A stretch of 64,000 nucleotides of DNA from CBDAKK01 sp965216965 (GCA_965216965.1 CBDCGX010000022.1:67274-131273); one strand, 5' to 3'. Positions 1 to 8,775 are shown, numbered from the stretch's first letter. Notes: generated from the sequence alone by a model not told the origin. A program made the numbers and translations.

Positions 1-131
1 TGAGCTCCGTCTAAAATTAATATTTTAAAAAGCGTTCTATCGTCATGGATTGGCACTTCCCACTTTTCGTCGTGATATGCGACACATAATTTATTTTTGA
101 GATTGACTCATTCGCATCAGTGAATATTCAT
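1..131 (-). pseudogene. tag: 5' part of DNA-3-methyladenine glycosylase I (Tag), interrupted and cut by the window edge
   Basis: Read leftwards from an ATG at 131-129, the frame gives a Tag-like N-terminus: Cys-Glu-stop-Val-Asn, then VAYHDEKWEVPIHDDR and LFKILILDGA up to base 1. This matches the conserved start of the Tag family (zinc-ligand Cys, CxW, then YHDEEWGVP and HDD), which excises 3-methyladenine from DNA. Two in-frame TGA codons interrupt it (119-117 and 110-108). The second lies where the family has the invariant Trp of CxW. The first precedes the Cys, where Arg is common. Both can arise from C:G to T:A transitions. No alternative start lies between them and the conserved block. 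The rest of the gene is outside the window. Confidence 0.7.
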
Positions 132-271
132 TTGTATGTATTGCATAATATTATAATTGCCATATAATTTCGATATTAAGGCAATGATATTACAAGGGGA
201 ATTACGAGGTTTTTTACATATGATGTAACCATAATTATACAAAAGTCTCTCAATAATGATATCATAATAAT

Positions 272-667
272 ATGGGTTTAACAAAAAAAATGAATGCAGA
301 AAGTATACTTTCAACATTATGGATTGTCATACTGTTTAATATGATTTATGCAGATATTCTTTCACTTTATATCCCTGGTGTTGGTGAAGAATTGTTAGAA
401 TTTGCAGGAGAGACTCCAATTTCTCAATTTATGTTTATTGGAGCAATGGTGATTCAGATTCCAATATGGATGGTTTTTTTATCGAGAATATTAAAATATA
501 AAATTAATCGTTGGGTAAATATTATTGCAAGTGTTTTTACTATTGGCTTTGTTATAAGTGGCGGGTCGCCCACTTCTCATTATATATTTATTGCAACCAT
601 AGAAGTGATTACTATGCTCTTTATTATTTGGATCGCATGGAAGTGGAAAGAAAGTGACGGTATATAA
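272..667 (+). CDS. DUF6326-family four-helix membrane protein
   Basis: A 131-residue hydrophobic protein with about four membrane helices (roughly residues 10-30, 45-68, 76-96 and 103-123). The block DILSLYIPGVGEEL followed by a second helix and RILKYKINRWVN is what I recall of the DUF6326 family, small bacterial inner-membrane proteins of unknown function. The start could also be the internal ATG at 290, since neither has a good ribosome-binding site. It stands alone between the tag remnant and a frameshifted gene, in a stretch that looks eroded. No function can be given. Confidence 0.6.
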   Translation: MGLTKKMNAESILSTLWIVILFNMIYADILSLYIPGVGEELLEFAGETPISQFMFIGAMVIQIPIWMVFLSRILKYKINRWVNIIASVFTIGFVISGGSPTSHYIFIATIEVITMLFIIWIAWKWKESDGI

Positions 668-709
668 ATCTTACAATAAAAAGAGATTTATTTTAATACC
701 ATAGTAGAT

Positions 710-1200
710 ATGAAAAAAAATATAATTACTTAATTATTGGACTTATTGGACTTATTGTCTTAGCTATTGTGTTGTTGGGATATTTTGTTATCAACAACCT
801 TGTAATGGTGAAATTATCCGATAAGATATTTAAAGAAGTAAATGCATCTTTGAGTGAGGAATCTGATGCATTGTTAGAAAATTTTTTAGACATGCCCAAA
901 AATATAAAAAGTAAAATTGTTTTGTTAGGGAAAAATACAGATGCGGATATTGTTATTGTAAACGCTCAAGATGGACCAATGATAGAGCTTGATAATATTG
1001 AGATTCTCACTATTATTGGTGATTCGGGGAAGATTGATATTGGAAATGAGGTTCTCCTTGTCAATGTGCATCAATATCAAACGTTGCGGACAGAACAATT
1101 TGAAACAAGAGAAATTTCTTTTGAAGATGCTAAGAAATATAGCAGAAAATCAGCAGATTGTCTTGCAGAAACTATTACATATTTTAAGAGTAAAAACTGA
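710..1200 (+). pseudogene. Small single-pass membrane/periplasmic protein, frameshifted in an A8 run at its start
   Basis: An open frame from about 721 to 1200 encodes a hydrophobic segment (LIIGLIGLIVLAIVLLGYF) followed by about 130 soluble residues of no family I recognise. The only in-frame start after the break is a GTG at 769 inside the membrane helix. The natural start is the ATG at 710, which reads ATG then eight A (713-720) and runs into TAA at 731. One extra A would join it to the long frame as MKKKYNYLIIG. This is therefore either a slippage mutation, a phase-variable homopolymer or a base-calling error. A shorter GTG-initiated product from 769 remains possible. Confidence 0.5.
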
Positions 1201-1262
1201 GAGAGTGTATATGTTTGGAATGTCTTTGGAAGCTTTTGTGGTAACAGACGTACTAATAAGAG

Positions 1263-1541
1263 ATGGCAGGCATGGGCGGTGGAAATTCAATAGCCGATAA
1301 AAACACTTCTAAACTTGCAGCTGGACTTGGATATAACAGATTTATGTCTTTACTCAAAAATAAAAACTTGGAAAATGTTGTATATGCTTTTGGAACTCTT
1401 GACGAACAGGTAGGCAGATTGTCTACAGAAGAAATTAATTTTCTTACATCAAAGGAGGTAAGAGTAATTGCAATTGATAAAGATCACACCGAAACTATTG
1501 ATGGATTTTCAGAAAAGTATTTAAATAACATAGTGCAATAG
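1263..1541 (+). CDS. Hypothetical 92-residue protein, possibly a gene fragment
   Basis: This is an open frame starting MAGMGGGNSIAD and ending YLNNIVQ, with no domain I recognise. The in-frame TAA at 1257-1259 sits just before the ATG and no ribosome-binding site is obvious. It follows the frameshifted gene by 60 nt and precedes another broken reading frame, so it may be the remnant of a larger gene. Amino-acid composition looks protein-like. Confidence 0.35.
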   Translation: MAGMGGGNSIADKNTSKLAAGLGYNRFMSLLKNKNLENVVYAFGTLDEQVGRLSTEEINFLTSKEVRVIAIDKDHTETIDGFSEKYLNNIVQ

Positions 1542-1542
1542 A

Positions 1543-1683
1543 ATGACTAGGGGACTGGCAAGTGTTGCAAAGAATAGGTTCTTGTTTAGAGATTTTGTTA
1601 GCAATATAAAAGGAGTTTCTCAATGATACTTAGATGAGATTAAAAGAGAAATTAACTACAATAATTGGACAAATACGTGTTAA
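1543..1683 (+). pseudogene. Short remnant reading frame broken by TGA
   Basis: Beginning at the ATG at 1543, two bases after the previous stop, 27 codons (MTRGLASVAKNRFLFRDFV...) run to a TGA at 1624-1626. The same frame then continues for 18 protein-like codons to TAA at 1681. I read this as a decayed gene tail. It is too short to assign to a family. Confidence 0.25.
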
Positions 1684-2168
1684 AAAACACCATAATATTG
1701 CATTAGAAATAAAGCATTTTTTAGCGGTACAGCTGTGTATGCGCAATGGTTCTATTTATTTCTCATTAACTCCCGTTAGGTTTTGTTATCAAACTACATT
1801 TTTCTAAAGAACTTATAAAAGAAAAGAATATGTGGTTTTGTTATCAGGAATGATTGATGATAAAAAACTACTGAGACAATTAATTAGGAAAAGTATTTGA
1901 TATGTAACTTCATGCAAGGAAGAATAGTGGGGGAGATAACATGTTTGTGTTATTGCGTAATGGATAATATAAACAGATTGTATTGTGCTTGTTTTACCGT
2001 GTTTTTTCTAACTTACAGTGCTATCAAAAATATAAATTACGCTCCATGTTGGATTCTGAGTCAGAATTTAACATGGTTCTCTTTTTCTTTAGCTATAAGT
2101 TATCTTTTGTATATCTAAAATATAGCACTCATTGGTAAAATGCTAGTAAGTTTAATGTTGAATTTTGA
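1684..2168. other. Non-coding or eroded spacer before the tRNA gene
   Basis: About 485 bp with no convincing gene on either strand. A 73-codon open frame at 1897-2118 has a composition unlike a real protein (many Cys, Phe and Tyr, no conserved motif), and I do not call it. No terminator or promoter stands out. Confidence 0.5.
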
Positions 2169-2253
2169 TGTCCGAGAGAGGACTTGAACCTCCATGATCT
2201 TTCGATCACTAGAACCTGAATCTAGCGTGTCTACCAAATTTCACCACTCGGAC
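2169..2253 (-). tRNA. tRNA-Leu (anticodon CAG)
   Basis: The minus strand reads a 7-bp acceptor GTCCGAG/CTCGGAC with discriminator A at 2169. Its anticodon stem-loop is CTAGA-TTCAGGT-TCTAG, placing CAG at 2218-2216. A long class II variable arm (GTGATCGAAAGATCAT) and a T-arm with GGTTCAAGTCC follow. The length of 85 nt and the extra arm fit leucine. CCA is not encoded (the next bases are not CCA). It lies 5 bp beyond the 3' end of lipB on the same strand and could be cotranscribed. Confidence 0.95.
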
Positions 2254-2258
2254 ACATG

Positions 2259-2936
2259 TTATGATTTTATGATAGTAGAATAGTTTTGTTTTGTTGAGAA
2301 AATTCTTAGAAATACATTAGCAACATTGTCAAAAGAGGTATCATTTTTTAATTCGTTATTCATACTTGTCATTACTAGGTTATTAATACCACAAGGAATT
2401 ATGAGGTTAAATAATTGTAAATCATTGTTTATATTGAGAGCAAATCCATGCATGGTTACTCCATGTTGTATGCTTATGCCTATAGATGCAATTTTTTTAT
2501 GAGACACCCATACCCCGCGATGTTTTTCGTGATGGGATGCCTTTATATTCCATTGTGATAGTGTGTCTATGAGGATATTTTCGAGATTATATATAAATTG
2601 GCGTACTGCTTTTTGTTTATTATAAAGATGGCAAATAAGATATCCTACAAGCTGTCCTGGAGAATGGAGAGTGGCTTGCCCACCTCTGTTGACGTATTCA
2701 ATTGGTATATTTTTGCTATGCAATAGTGATTGAGGGGCTTTTATATCGCAGTCTTCTCCTCGTTTCCCCATTGTAATAACAGTGGGATGTTCAAGAAGTA
2801 GTAGAGTATCTGGTATTTCTTCATTTATGCGGCGTTTTTGTAAGATAGTTTGCATTTTAAATGCTTCTTTATATGAAATTGTGCCAAGATGGTGTACATT
2901 AAGCATGATTTTTTCTGATGATGATAAAACATTCAT
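2259..2936 (-). CDS. lipB: Octanoyltransferase LipB
   Basis: 225 residues. The enzyme transfers octanoate from acyl carrier protein to lipoyl domains of 2-oxoacid dehydrogenases or the glycine cleavage system. Visible signatures are RGGQATLHSPGQLVGY (84-99), the catalytic Lys148 in KKIASIGI, HGFALN (163-168) and the acyl-thioester Cys182 in IIPCGI. Length is typical. The gene is divergent from pyrG. Its ATG has no Shine-Dalgarno but lies 6 nt downstream of a -10-like TAGTAT, so a leaderless transcript is likely. No lipA is seen in the window. Confidence 0.93.
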   Translation of the reverse strand: MNVLSSSEKIMLNVHHLGTISYKEAFKMQTILQKRRINEEIPDTLLLLEHPTVITMGKRGEDCDIKAPQSLLHSKNIPIEYVNRGGQATLHSPGQLVGYLICHLYNKQKAVRQFIYNLENILIDTLSQWNIKASHHEKHRGVWVSHKKIASIGISIQHGVTMHGFALNINNDLQLFNLIIPCGINNLVMTSMNNELKNDTSFDNVANVFLRIFSTKQNYSTIIKS

Positions 2937-2942
2937 TTAGTA

Positions 2943-2948
2943 ATACTA
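2943..2948 (-). promoter_or_regulatory. -10-like hexamer placing lipB on a leaderless transcript
   Basis: TAGTAT on the minus strand ends exactly 6 nt before the lipB ATG. It is one of a repeated arrangement in this window (hexamer, 6-7 nt, start codon). The -35 region is weak. Confidence 0.4.
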
Positions 2949-2971
2949 TGCAGATTATATCATATTCCGTA

Positions 2972-2977
2972 TATAAT
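2972..2977 (+). promoter_or_regulatory. -10 box of the pyrG operon
   Basis: TATAAT lies 9 nt before the pyrG ATG. A start 6-7 nt downstream would leave a 2-3 nt leader. Confidence 0.45.
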
Positions 2978-2986
2978 TAATAAGGT

Positions 2987-4627
2987 ATGGTGAAACAACA
3001 AAATATAATACGGCCTTCAATAAAGAAAGGAGGAAAATATGTATTTGTAACTGGGGGTGTGTGTTCAAGTTTAGGGAAGGGCCTTGCATCAGCTTCTGTA
3101 GGATGTTTGCTAGAAATGAGAGGTTATAAAATACAAATTGTTAAAATAGACCCCTATATAAATATAGATGCGGGGACGATGAGTCCTTATCAGCATGGTG
3201 AAGTATATGTTACAGATGATGGATCAGAAACTGATCTTGATTTAGGGAATTATGCACGATTTACTGCAATGCCTGTAAGTAAAGTAAATTCTGTTACAAC
3301 AGGACAAGTATATAAAGAAGTAATAGAAAATGAGAGGCAAGGGAAATATCTTGGAACCACTGTTCAGGTTATTCCGCATATTACTGATGCAATTAAAGGC
3401 AGAATTTTACGTGTAGGAGAACATCCTAACACAGACATTGTAATTATAGAGGTGGGAGGTACTGTAGGAGATATAGAATCGTATCCTTTTTTAGAGGCAA
3501 TTAGGCAGATTATTCACGAAAGACAAGCTGACATATGTTCTGTTCATCTTTCTTTACTTCCTAGTATCTCTGGCGGGGAGCTGAAAACAAAACCATCCCA
3601 ACATTCTATTAAAGAGCTTCGTTCTGTTGGAATACACCCTGACTTTATATTGTGTAGGGCGGATAATCCAGTGCAAGAAAGCTATAGAACAAAGATAGAA
3701 CGCTATAGCAATGTAAAAGAGGGGGGGGTTATATCTGCACATAATGTAGATACTATTTATAGCATACCTTTTACATACGAAGAACAAAAGCTTGACCAAC
3801 TTATTCTAAAGCGAATAGGGTTGCCAGTGTGCTCTCAAATATCAGAAATAAGAAACAAGTGGAAAAATGTTGTTAATATAATAACTCATTCTGAAAAACG
3901 GGTGCATATTGCAATGGTAGGGAAATATATAGAACTTCATGATTCATATCGATCTGTGGATGAGGCACTTGTGCATGGTGGTATAAAACATAAAGTAAAA
4001 GTAGTGGTGCATAAAATAGATGCTGATTCTTTTGAAAGAAGAGACAAGAATACAATAGAGACTTTAAAAGAATGTTCAGGGATTTTAGTACCCGGAGGGT
4101 TTGGATCAAGAGGTACATCTGGAATGATACGTGCTGCAAAGTATGCACGAGAAAATAATATACCTTATTTTGGAATATGTCTTGGATTACATATTATGAT
4201 GATAGAATACGCAAGAAATGTTCTAGGGTTAAAGAATGCTGATAGCACAGAATTCACTCACGATACTGAACACCCCGTGGTAGCTTTGCTTGTGCAACAA
4301 GAAAATATTACTAATTTTGGAGGTACAATGAGGCTTGGGGCAAATGACTCTTTAATAAAAGAAGGAACTATATTACATCAAATCTATGGTAAGAAACGCA
4401 TATCGGAAAGACATCGACATAGATATGAGCTGTCTTCTCAATATATAGATAGGTTTGAAGAAGCAGGACTTATTGTAACCGCTACAACAGATGACAAAAC
4501 GCTTGTAGAAAGTGTACAGTGGTCAGCCCATAAATGGGGAATAGGAGTACAGTTTCATCCTGAATTTAAGTCTATGCCAGTGCAACCACACCCGCTTTTT
4601 TCAAGTTTTATAAAAGCATGCTTATGA
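2987..4627 (+). CDS. pyrG: CTP synthase
   Basis: 546 residues, full length. It aminates UTP to CTP using glutamine and ATP. The N-terminal synthetase domain has the P-loop-like GGVCSSLGKG near residue 25 and the DPYIN/GTMSP block. The C-terminal class I glutamine amidotransferase has the nucleophile Cys398 (GICLG) with His524 and Glu526 (FHPEF). It heads a plus-strand operon into lptC, overlapping it by ATGA (4624-4627). Pairing of pyrG with LPS-export-like genes resembles the Borrelia pyrG neighbourhood as I recall it. The promoter sits immediately upstream. Confidence 0.97.
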   Translation: MVKQQNIIRPSIKKGGKYVFVTGGVCSSLGKGLASASVGCLLEMRGYKIQIVKIDPYINIDAGTMSPYQHGEVYVTDDGSETDLDLGNYARFTAMPVSKVNSVTTGQVYKEVIENERQGKYLGTTVQVIPHITDAIKGRILRVGEHPNTDIVIIEVGGTVGDIESYPFLEAIRQIIHERQADICSVHLSLLPSISGGELKTKPSQHSIKELRSVGIHPDFILCRADNPVQESYRTKIERYSNVKEGGVISAHNVDTIYSIPFTYEEQKLDQLILKRIGLPVCSQISEIRNKWKNVVNIITHSEKRVHIAMVGKYIELHDSYRSVDEALVHGGIKHKVKVVVHKIDADSFERRDKNTIETLKECSGILVPGGFGSRGTSGMIRAAKYARENNIPYFGICLGLHIMMIEYARNVLGLKNADSTEFTHDTEHPVVALLVQQENITNFGGTMRLGANDSLIKEGTILHQIYGKKRISERHRHRYELSSQYIDRFEEAGLIVTATTDDKTLVESVQWSAHKWGIGVQFHPEFKSMPVQPHPLFSSFIKACL

Positions 4628-5181
4628 ATTATAGAGTTGGAATAATAATCTTTATTATTATATTTTTCTTTTTTTCGTGCAAATATAACTATTCTGAAGG
4701 GAATGTTTCCGATACACTTAATGAGAATATTCCAAATATTATAATAAAAAATGCAAAAATAACATTTGTGAGAGGTACCACTGTAAGTATCTCCGCACAA
4801 AACATAGAAATATATTCAAAACAAAAAAGGCAGGAAATATCGGAGCTTTCATTTTCTGAGATTGATAAGCAGGGAAATGTTCGTATGTATGGAAATGCAG
4901 AAAATGCTTCTATAGAGACAGATACGAATAATGTTACAATAACAGGAAATATTTTTGTTCGTTCTAACAAAGATGAAACTCAAATAGAGTCGGAATATCT
5001 TCGTTGGTTAGATGAAGATCGAAAAATAGAAGGAAGCCCTACACAAAAGATAATCCTTACACGAGATGATGGGTCAAGAATAGAAGGAAAAGGCTTTATA
5101 GGGGATGCAAAAAAACGAACCCTTTCATTTACAAAACGTATATTTGGAAAATTAGTTGTGGAAGAAGATAATGAGAATTAG
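4624..5181 (+). CDS. lptC: LptC-like lipoprotein / LPS-export periplasmic protein
   Basis: 185 residues from the ATG that overlaps the pyrG stop as ATGA; an upstream ATG at 4618 is possible. An N-terminal hydrophobic segment ends in FFFSCKYN, a plausible lipobox, followed by OstA/LptC-type beta-repeat sequence (ITFVRGTTVSISAQNIEIY, GNVRMYGNAENASIET, KIEGKGFIGD). LptC links the LptB2FG transporter to the LptA bridge. The assignment rests on the hydrophobic anchor plus OstA-like repeats and on its position before lptA and lptB. It overlaps lptA by 11 bp. Confidence 0.65.
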   Translation: MNYRVGIIIFIIIFFFFSCKYNYSEGNVSDTLNENIPNIIIKNAKITFVRGTTVSISAQNIEIYSKQKRQEISELSFSEIDKQGNVRMYGNAENASIETDTNNVTITGNIFVRSNKDETQIESEYLRWLDEDRKIEGSPTQKIILTRDDGSRIEGKGFIGDAKKRTLSFTKRIFGKLVVEEDNEN

Positions 5182-5878
5182 AGCGATAAAAGCATATTGC
5201 TGTGTTATAGGATTGGTTTTTATTGCGTATTATGGCTATGCTCAAAGGAAGGTTTTTACATTTTCTGCAGATACTACTACAGCAAGCTTAGCTAAAGGAG
5301 AGGAGTTTACATTGCTTAGTGGTAACGCAAAAGTCATTGTAGATGATGTTAAAATTACTGCACAAGAGATTAAACTGTATGGAGATGATTTTCAGTATGC
5401 AGAGGTCACTGGTAATTTCACCGCATATGATCAGAAAAACAAATTCTCACTTTCGGGCATTTCATTATTGTATGATAGACAAAGAAAACTTTTGCGTTCT
5501 AGGGGTAATATAAAGATGAAAGACGAAAAGAATGATGTTGTAATACGTGCGGGATTTTTAGAATCTAAGGAAGATGGTCGTTTTATGATAGTGCAGCTTG
5601 GTGTAAGAATAACAAAAAAGGACGAATTAAGTGCACGTAGTGAATTTCTTACTTATTATAGAGATACAGAGGAGTTGCAAATGTCAGGGTTTCCCTATGC
5701 GCTGTGGAAAGATGATGAATATAGAGCAAATCGCATTACTATAAATCTAGATACTGATTCAGTTATCTTAGAAGGAAAGGTTAGTGGGTCTATATCTACG
5801 GTAGAAAGTGGTGCGGATTCTTCTTCAGAGTCTAGTGAGTTGATTCGCGGCGAAGACAAGTTAGTAGCTCCTCAATAA
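5171..5878 (+). CDS. lptA: LptA/OstA-domain periplasmic protein
   Basis: 235 residues from the ATG at 5171, chosen over a TTG at 5156; it overlaps lptC by 11 bp. A signal peptide (to about YYGYAQ) is followed by OstA-type repeats: FTLLSGNAKVIVDDVKITAQEIKLY, AEVTGNFTAYD, LLRSRGNIKMKD. The C-terminal 30 residues are Ser/Glu-rich. LptA forms the periplasmic beta-jellyroll bridge carrying lipopolysaccharide or a related lipid. lptB follows, so it likely works with LptC and LptB. The spirochaete cargo may not be classical LPS. Confidence 0.75.
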   Translation: MRIRAIKAYCCVIGLVFIAYYGYAQRKVFTFSADTTTASLAKGEEFTLLSGNAKVIVDDVKITAQEIKLYGDDFQYAEVTGNFTAYDQKNKFSLSGISLLYDRQRKLLRSRGNIKMKDEKNDVVIRAGFLESKEDGRFMIVQLGVRITKKDELSARSEFLTYYRDTEELQMSGFPYALWKDDEYRANRITINLDTDSVILEGKVSGSISTVESGADSSSESSELIRGEDKLVAPQ

Positions 5879-5889
5879 TAGAAATTTAT

Positions 5890-5895
5890 TATAAT
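5890..5895 (+). promoter_or_regulatory. Internal -10 box, leaderless start for lptB
   Basis: TATAAT is followed by exactly 6 nt and the lptB ATG at 5902. There is no Shine-Dalgarno. The gene may have its own leaderless transcript in addition to operon readthrough. Confidence 0.45.
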
Positions 5896-5901
5896 ACTAC
5901 T

Positions 5902-6789
5902 ATGCCTTCGCAATCAAGAAAAACAAATAAATTTAGTACAGCATCTCGTTCCCCTAAAACACCTGTATCTTCTAATAAACAAAGAAAATCAAAAGTAACA
6001 GTAAAAAAGAAAGATGTTGTAGAAAAAGTTGTAGAAGAAACCGTTGAAGAACAAGAGAATATTCAGCGATATAGTATATATGTTCAGGACCTTTATAAGA
6101 AGTTTGGGAAAAAACATGCTGTAAAAGGGGTGAGTTTTGAAATTTTTTCGGGAGAAGTAGTTGGTTTTTTAGGACCTAATGGGGCAGGAAAAACAACTGT
6201 GTTTTATATGATGGTAGGATTTCTTAAGCCTAATAAAGGGGATATTGTTTTTAATGGGATAAAAATAAACTCGTTACCTATGTATAAACGAGCACTTCTT
6301 GGAATATCGTATTTGCCACAGGAATCATCAGTGTTTAGACACCTTACGGTTGAACAAAATATTTATGCTGTGTTACAGACAATAAAACATATGAGTAAAG
6401 TGGAAAAAGAAGAAAAATTAAACCAGCTCATTTTTGAATTTGGATTACAGAATATACGAAAACAAAAGGCATATACTCTTTCGGGAGGAGAACGACGGCG
6501 AACAGAGATAGCAAGGGGAATGGCACTTACACCTCATTTTCTCCTTTTAGATGAACCGTTTACGGGCATAGATCCTAAGGCCCGATATGAGCTTAAACAG
6601 ATTATAGCTTCGCTTGCCGATAAGAATATAGGAGTCCTTATAACAGATCATAATGAGAGAGATACACTTTCTATTGTTAATAGGGCATTTATTATCCATG
6701 AGGGGAAAATAGTAGTGTCTGGAAGCCAACAAGAAATAATTAATGATGTAAAAGCAAGAGAAATATATTTAGGAGAATATTATGAATGA
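5902..6789 (+). CDS. lptB: LPS-export ABC transporter ATPase LptB with a basic N-terminal extension
   Basis: 295 residues. The ATPase core has Walker A GPNGAGKTT (91-99), Q-loop Q140, signature LSGGE (193-197), Walker B LLLDEP (214-219) and the LptB-type ERRRTEIAR stretch. It powers extraction of lipid from the inner membrane by LptFG. Residues 1-56 are an unusual extension: first Ser/Thr/Lys-rich, then a KK..VVEKVVEE charged segment, absent from typical LptB of about 240 residues. A later start is possible but no ATG precedes the domain closely, and the -10 box spacing supports 5902. The fourth gene of the pyrG operon. Confidence 0.9.
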   Translation: MPSQSRKTNKFSTASRSPKTPVSSNKQRKSKVTVKKKDVVEKVVEETVEEQENIQRYSIYVQDLYKKFGKKHAVKGVSFEIFSGEVVGFLGPNGAGKTTVFYMMVGFLKPNKGDIVFNGIKINSLPMYKRALLGISYLPQESSVFRHLTVEQNIYAVLQTIKHMSKVEKEEKLNQLIFEFGLQNIRKQKAYTLSGGERRRTEIARGMALTPHFLLLDEPFTGIDPKARYELKQIIASLADKNIGVLITDHNERDTLSIVNRAFIIHEGKIVVSGSQQEIINDVKAREIYLGEYYE

Positions 6790-6872
6790 TGTTTTAAGTG
6801 TTGCTAATATTGTTTATTATGCCTATAATTATAAAATATAAAAACGCATGTTTTTCTAAAGGAGGAAAATGT

Positions 6873-7460
6873 ATGAAAAAAACTATTTTAATAGGAAGCG
6901 TTGCATTAGCAATGGTAACGATTCTTTATTCTTGTGCATCTAAGAATAATAAAATTGTATCAATAGGAGATGTAGGTGGTGTTCCTGAGTTTTTTCTTAA
7001 TCCACCCTTATCTGACTCTGTTATATATGGGGTCGGAACAGCAAAAACTGCTCGTCTTGATTTATCAAGAAAAATGGCAATAGCACGAGCAAGAGATGAT
7101 ATTGCTTTCCAACTACAGTCTCAGGTTGAATCAGCTATTATTGATTATGCTCAAGAAAGTGGTTCTGATAATAATAGTCAATTATTATCATTTTCTGAAA
7201 CAGTTTCCCGGCAAATTGCAGATCAAACTTTGCAAGGTACTCGTACAGAAAAAATAATTGCTGGAGAAGATGGAACTTTGTATGCTTTGGTATCTTTTCC
7301 AAAAGCAAACATACTTAAAACGGCTGATGAAATATTTTCTCGTAACGAAGATGCTGCATTCGCAGAGTTTAAAGCACGAGAGGCGCTTGATTATCTTGAC
7401 AAGACTCTTACAGAGAAGAAAACTGTAGCGGGACAAAATTCAATATCAACAAAAGAATAA
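6873..7460 (+). CDS. LPP20-family lipoprotein
   Basis: 195 residues from ATG 6873, which follows GGAGGAAAATGT; longer in-frame starts upstream lack a ribosome-binding site. The lipobox ends at Cys21 (ILYSC). The mature part has the LPP20/LPP20-like signature: PEFFLNPPLSDSVIYGVG, many Ala/Arg in MAIARARDDIAFQLQSQV, and a conserved dimer-forming helix. LPP20 proteins are outer-membrane-associated lipoproteins of uncertain function. It lies 80 bp after lptB and ends just before a strong terminator, so it closes this operon. Confidence 0.8.
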   Translation: MKKTILIGSVALAMVTILYSCASKNNKIVSIGDVGGVPEFFLNPPLSDSVIYGVGTAKTARLDLSRKMAIARARDDIAFQLQSQVESAIIDYAQESGSDNNSQLLSFSETVSRQIADQTLQGTRTEKIIAGEDGTLYALVSFPKANILKTADEIFSRNEDAAFAEFKAREALDYLDKTLTEKKTVAGQNSISTKE

Positions 7461-7478
7461 TAAAAATATCTTTTATTA

Positions 7479-7508
7479 AGAGCCACCTGTAGGTGGCTCT
7501 TTTAATTG
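7479..7508 (+). terminator. Intrinsic terminator after the LPP20 lipoprotein gene
   Basis: The inverted repeat AGAGCCACCT/AGGTGGCTCT (7479-7500) is followed by TTTT. It lies between convergent genes and may work in both directions. Confidence 0.9.
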
Positions 7509-7546
7509 TATACATAACAAGCTATTGCGTTGTAACTTAAAGGTAA

Positions 7547-8640
7547 TTAAAAGGCAACGTTTGTAAGAAGATCTTTTATGCTAGAAATTACAAAATTGTC
7601 TGTCATATTTGCTATGCAATCTATAAGAATTTGTGAATAATCTTTTTGAGAAGAAAAGTCATATAAATCTTTATGAGTATCTATATGATTTGCAAGAGCG
7701 TTTTCTATGATGTGTTCTTTTTTATAAAATTGTGTATTGTTACTATGTTCGGTAAGAACGTTATAAAGATGTTCATAAAGTATAGCAAGCATTTTTGTAC
7801 ATTTCCTAGCATGTTTTTTAATAGTAGATGAAGAATATATTTGTTTATAATTGAAATCTCTAAAAGTAATTACTAGATTATTAATCTTTTCAGAAAATCC
7901 TATAGTTCCTTGTTTTTCTGATTCTTTTATTATGTCAAGAGTCAATGTGTTTATAATGTCCGAATTAGTGTCTGATTCTGTAATATTTGTTATAAGAGCG
8001 GGGAGAGAGCCTCTTGGTATAATGTCTAATGCTACCGCATCTTCGTAATCTCTTCCTAAATATGCAATTTTATCTGCCATTCGAACGATACACCCCTCAT
8101 AAGTGGCAGGCCATGCTCCACGACTTGTGAAGTGTTCTAGGTTTTTGATATGGTGTGCCGGCGTAATAGATTGTTCAAATTTTTCACCGCAATGAGTTAT
8201 TATGCCATCGCGAACAGCATAACTAAGATTAAGTTTATACAAAACGTCAACTACTCTTAGAGAATGTAGTTCGTGAGAGAACTGTTTTTGTGTAAGATGT
8301 GCAATTTCTTTTTCCCCTGCATGACCAAAAGGAGTATGTCCTAAATCGTGACCCATGCCTATTGCCCATGCCATATCTGTATTGAGACCAAGTGCACGAC
8401 ATATTGTTACCGCAATGCTTGATACGTGAAGCACATGCTCTAGACGAGTGCATATATGATCATTGGAGGGTGCAAAAACACTTGTGTTTTGTGTTTTAAT
8501 CGTCTAAATGGAGTGGAGTGAAGTATTGCTGTGGCATCTCTAAAATAGATGCCACGGGGGTCAGAGACGTCTTTTTCCCGAAATTCTTTTCGGGCAGTGA
8601 GTTCCTTATGTGAAATGTAATTGTTTAATGGGTCATTTTT
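7547..8640 (-). pseudogene. dgt: dGTP triphosphohydrolase (dGTPase, HD domain), frameshifted
   Basis: The longest intact frame (7547-8434) begins inside the HD domain: TRLEHV, then GHDLGHTPFGHAGE, both family-defining metal-site motifs. Upstream, in another frame, the missing N-terminus is readable (NYISHKELTARKEF, RGIYFRDATAILHS, PFRRLKHKTQVF). The two frames join at a T5 run (A5 at 8474-8478 on the plus strand). One extra T restores QVFFAPSNDH. dGTPases cleave dGTP to deoxyguanosine and triphosphate. Upstream of 8640 I find no clean in-frame start before a TGA at about 8674, so a second lesion or an unrecognised start is possible. Confidence 0.8.
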
Positions 8641-8775
8641 ATGTATAGTATATTTGAAGTATCTTCATAAAACAAGTATGTAATATCACATGCATACATA
8701 TGATGTTTCTTACTTTCTTTTTTATTATTAATTTAAGTTTAAGAACTGTTATTTTTTGTCGATACAGTGAGTAAG

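Noticed and set aside
1285..1299. GCCGATAA at 1292, resembling a sigma-28 -10 element
   Set aside because: It lies inside a reading frame and has no TAAA at the required 15-nt spacing.
1551..1570. TGGCAAGTGTTGCAA resembling a sigma-54 site
   Set aside because: GG and GC are separated by 8 nt rather than the required 10.
1..1683. TGA read as tryptophan in this organism
   Set aside because: prfB has an intact RF2 recoding site that depends on UGA being a stop. Several genes end in TGA at tight overlaps (pyrG, lysA, lptB). Trp in conserved genes is TGG. The remnants also contain TAA and TAG.
1897..2118. 73-codon plus-strand frame
   Set aside because: The composition is not protein-like, no motif or ribosome-binding site is present, and it is the kind of frame expected by chance in AT-rich DNA.
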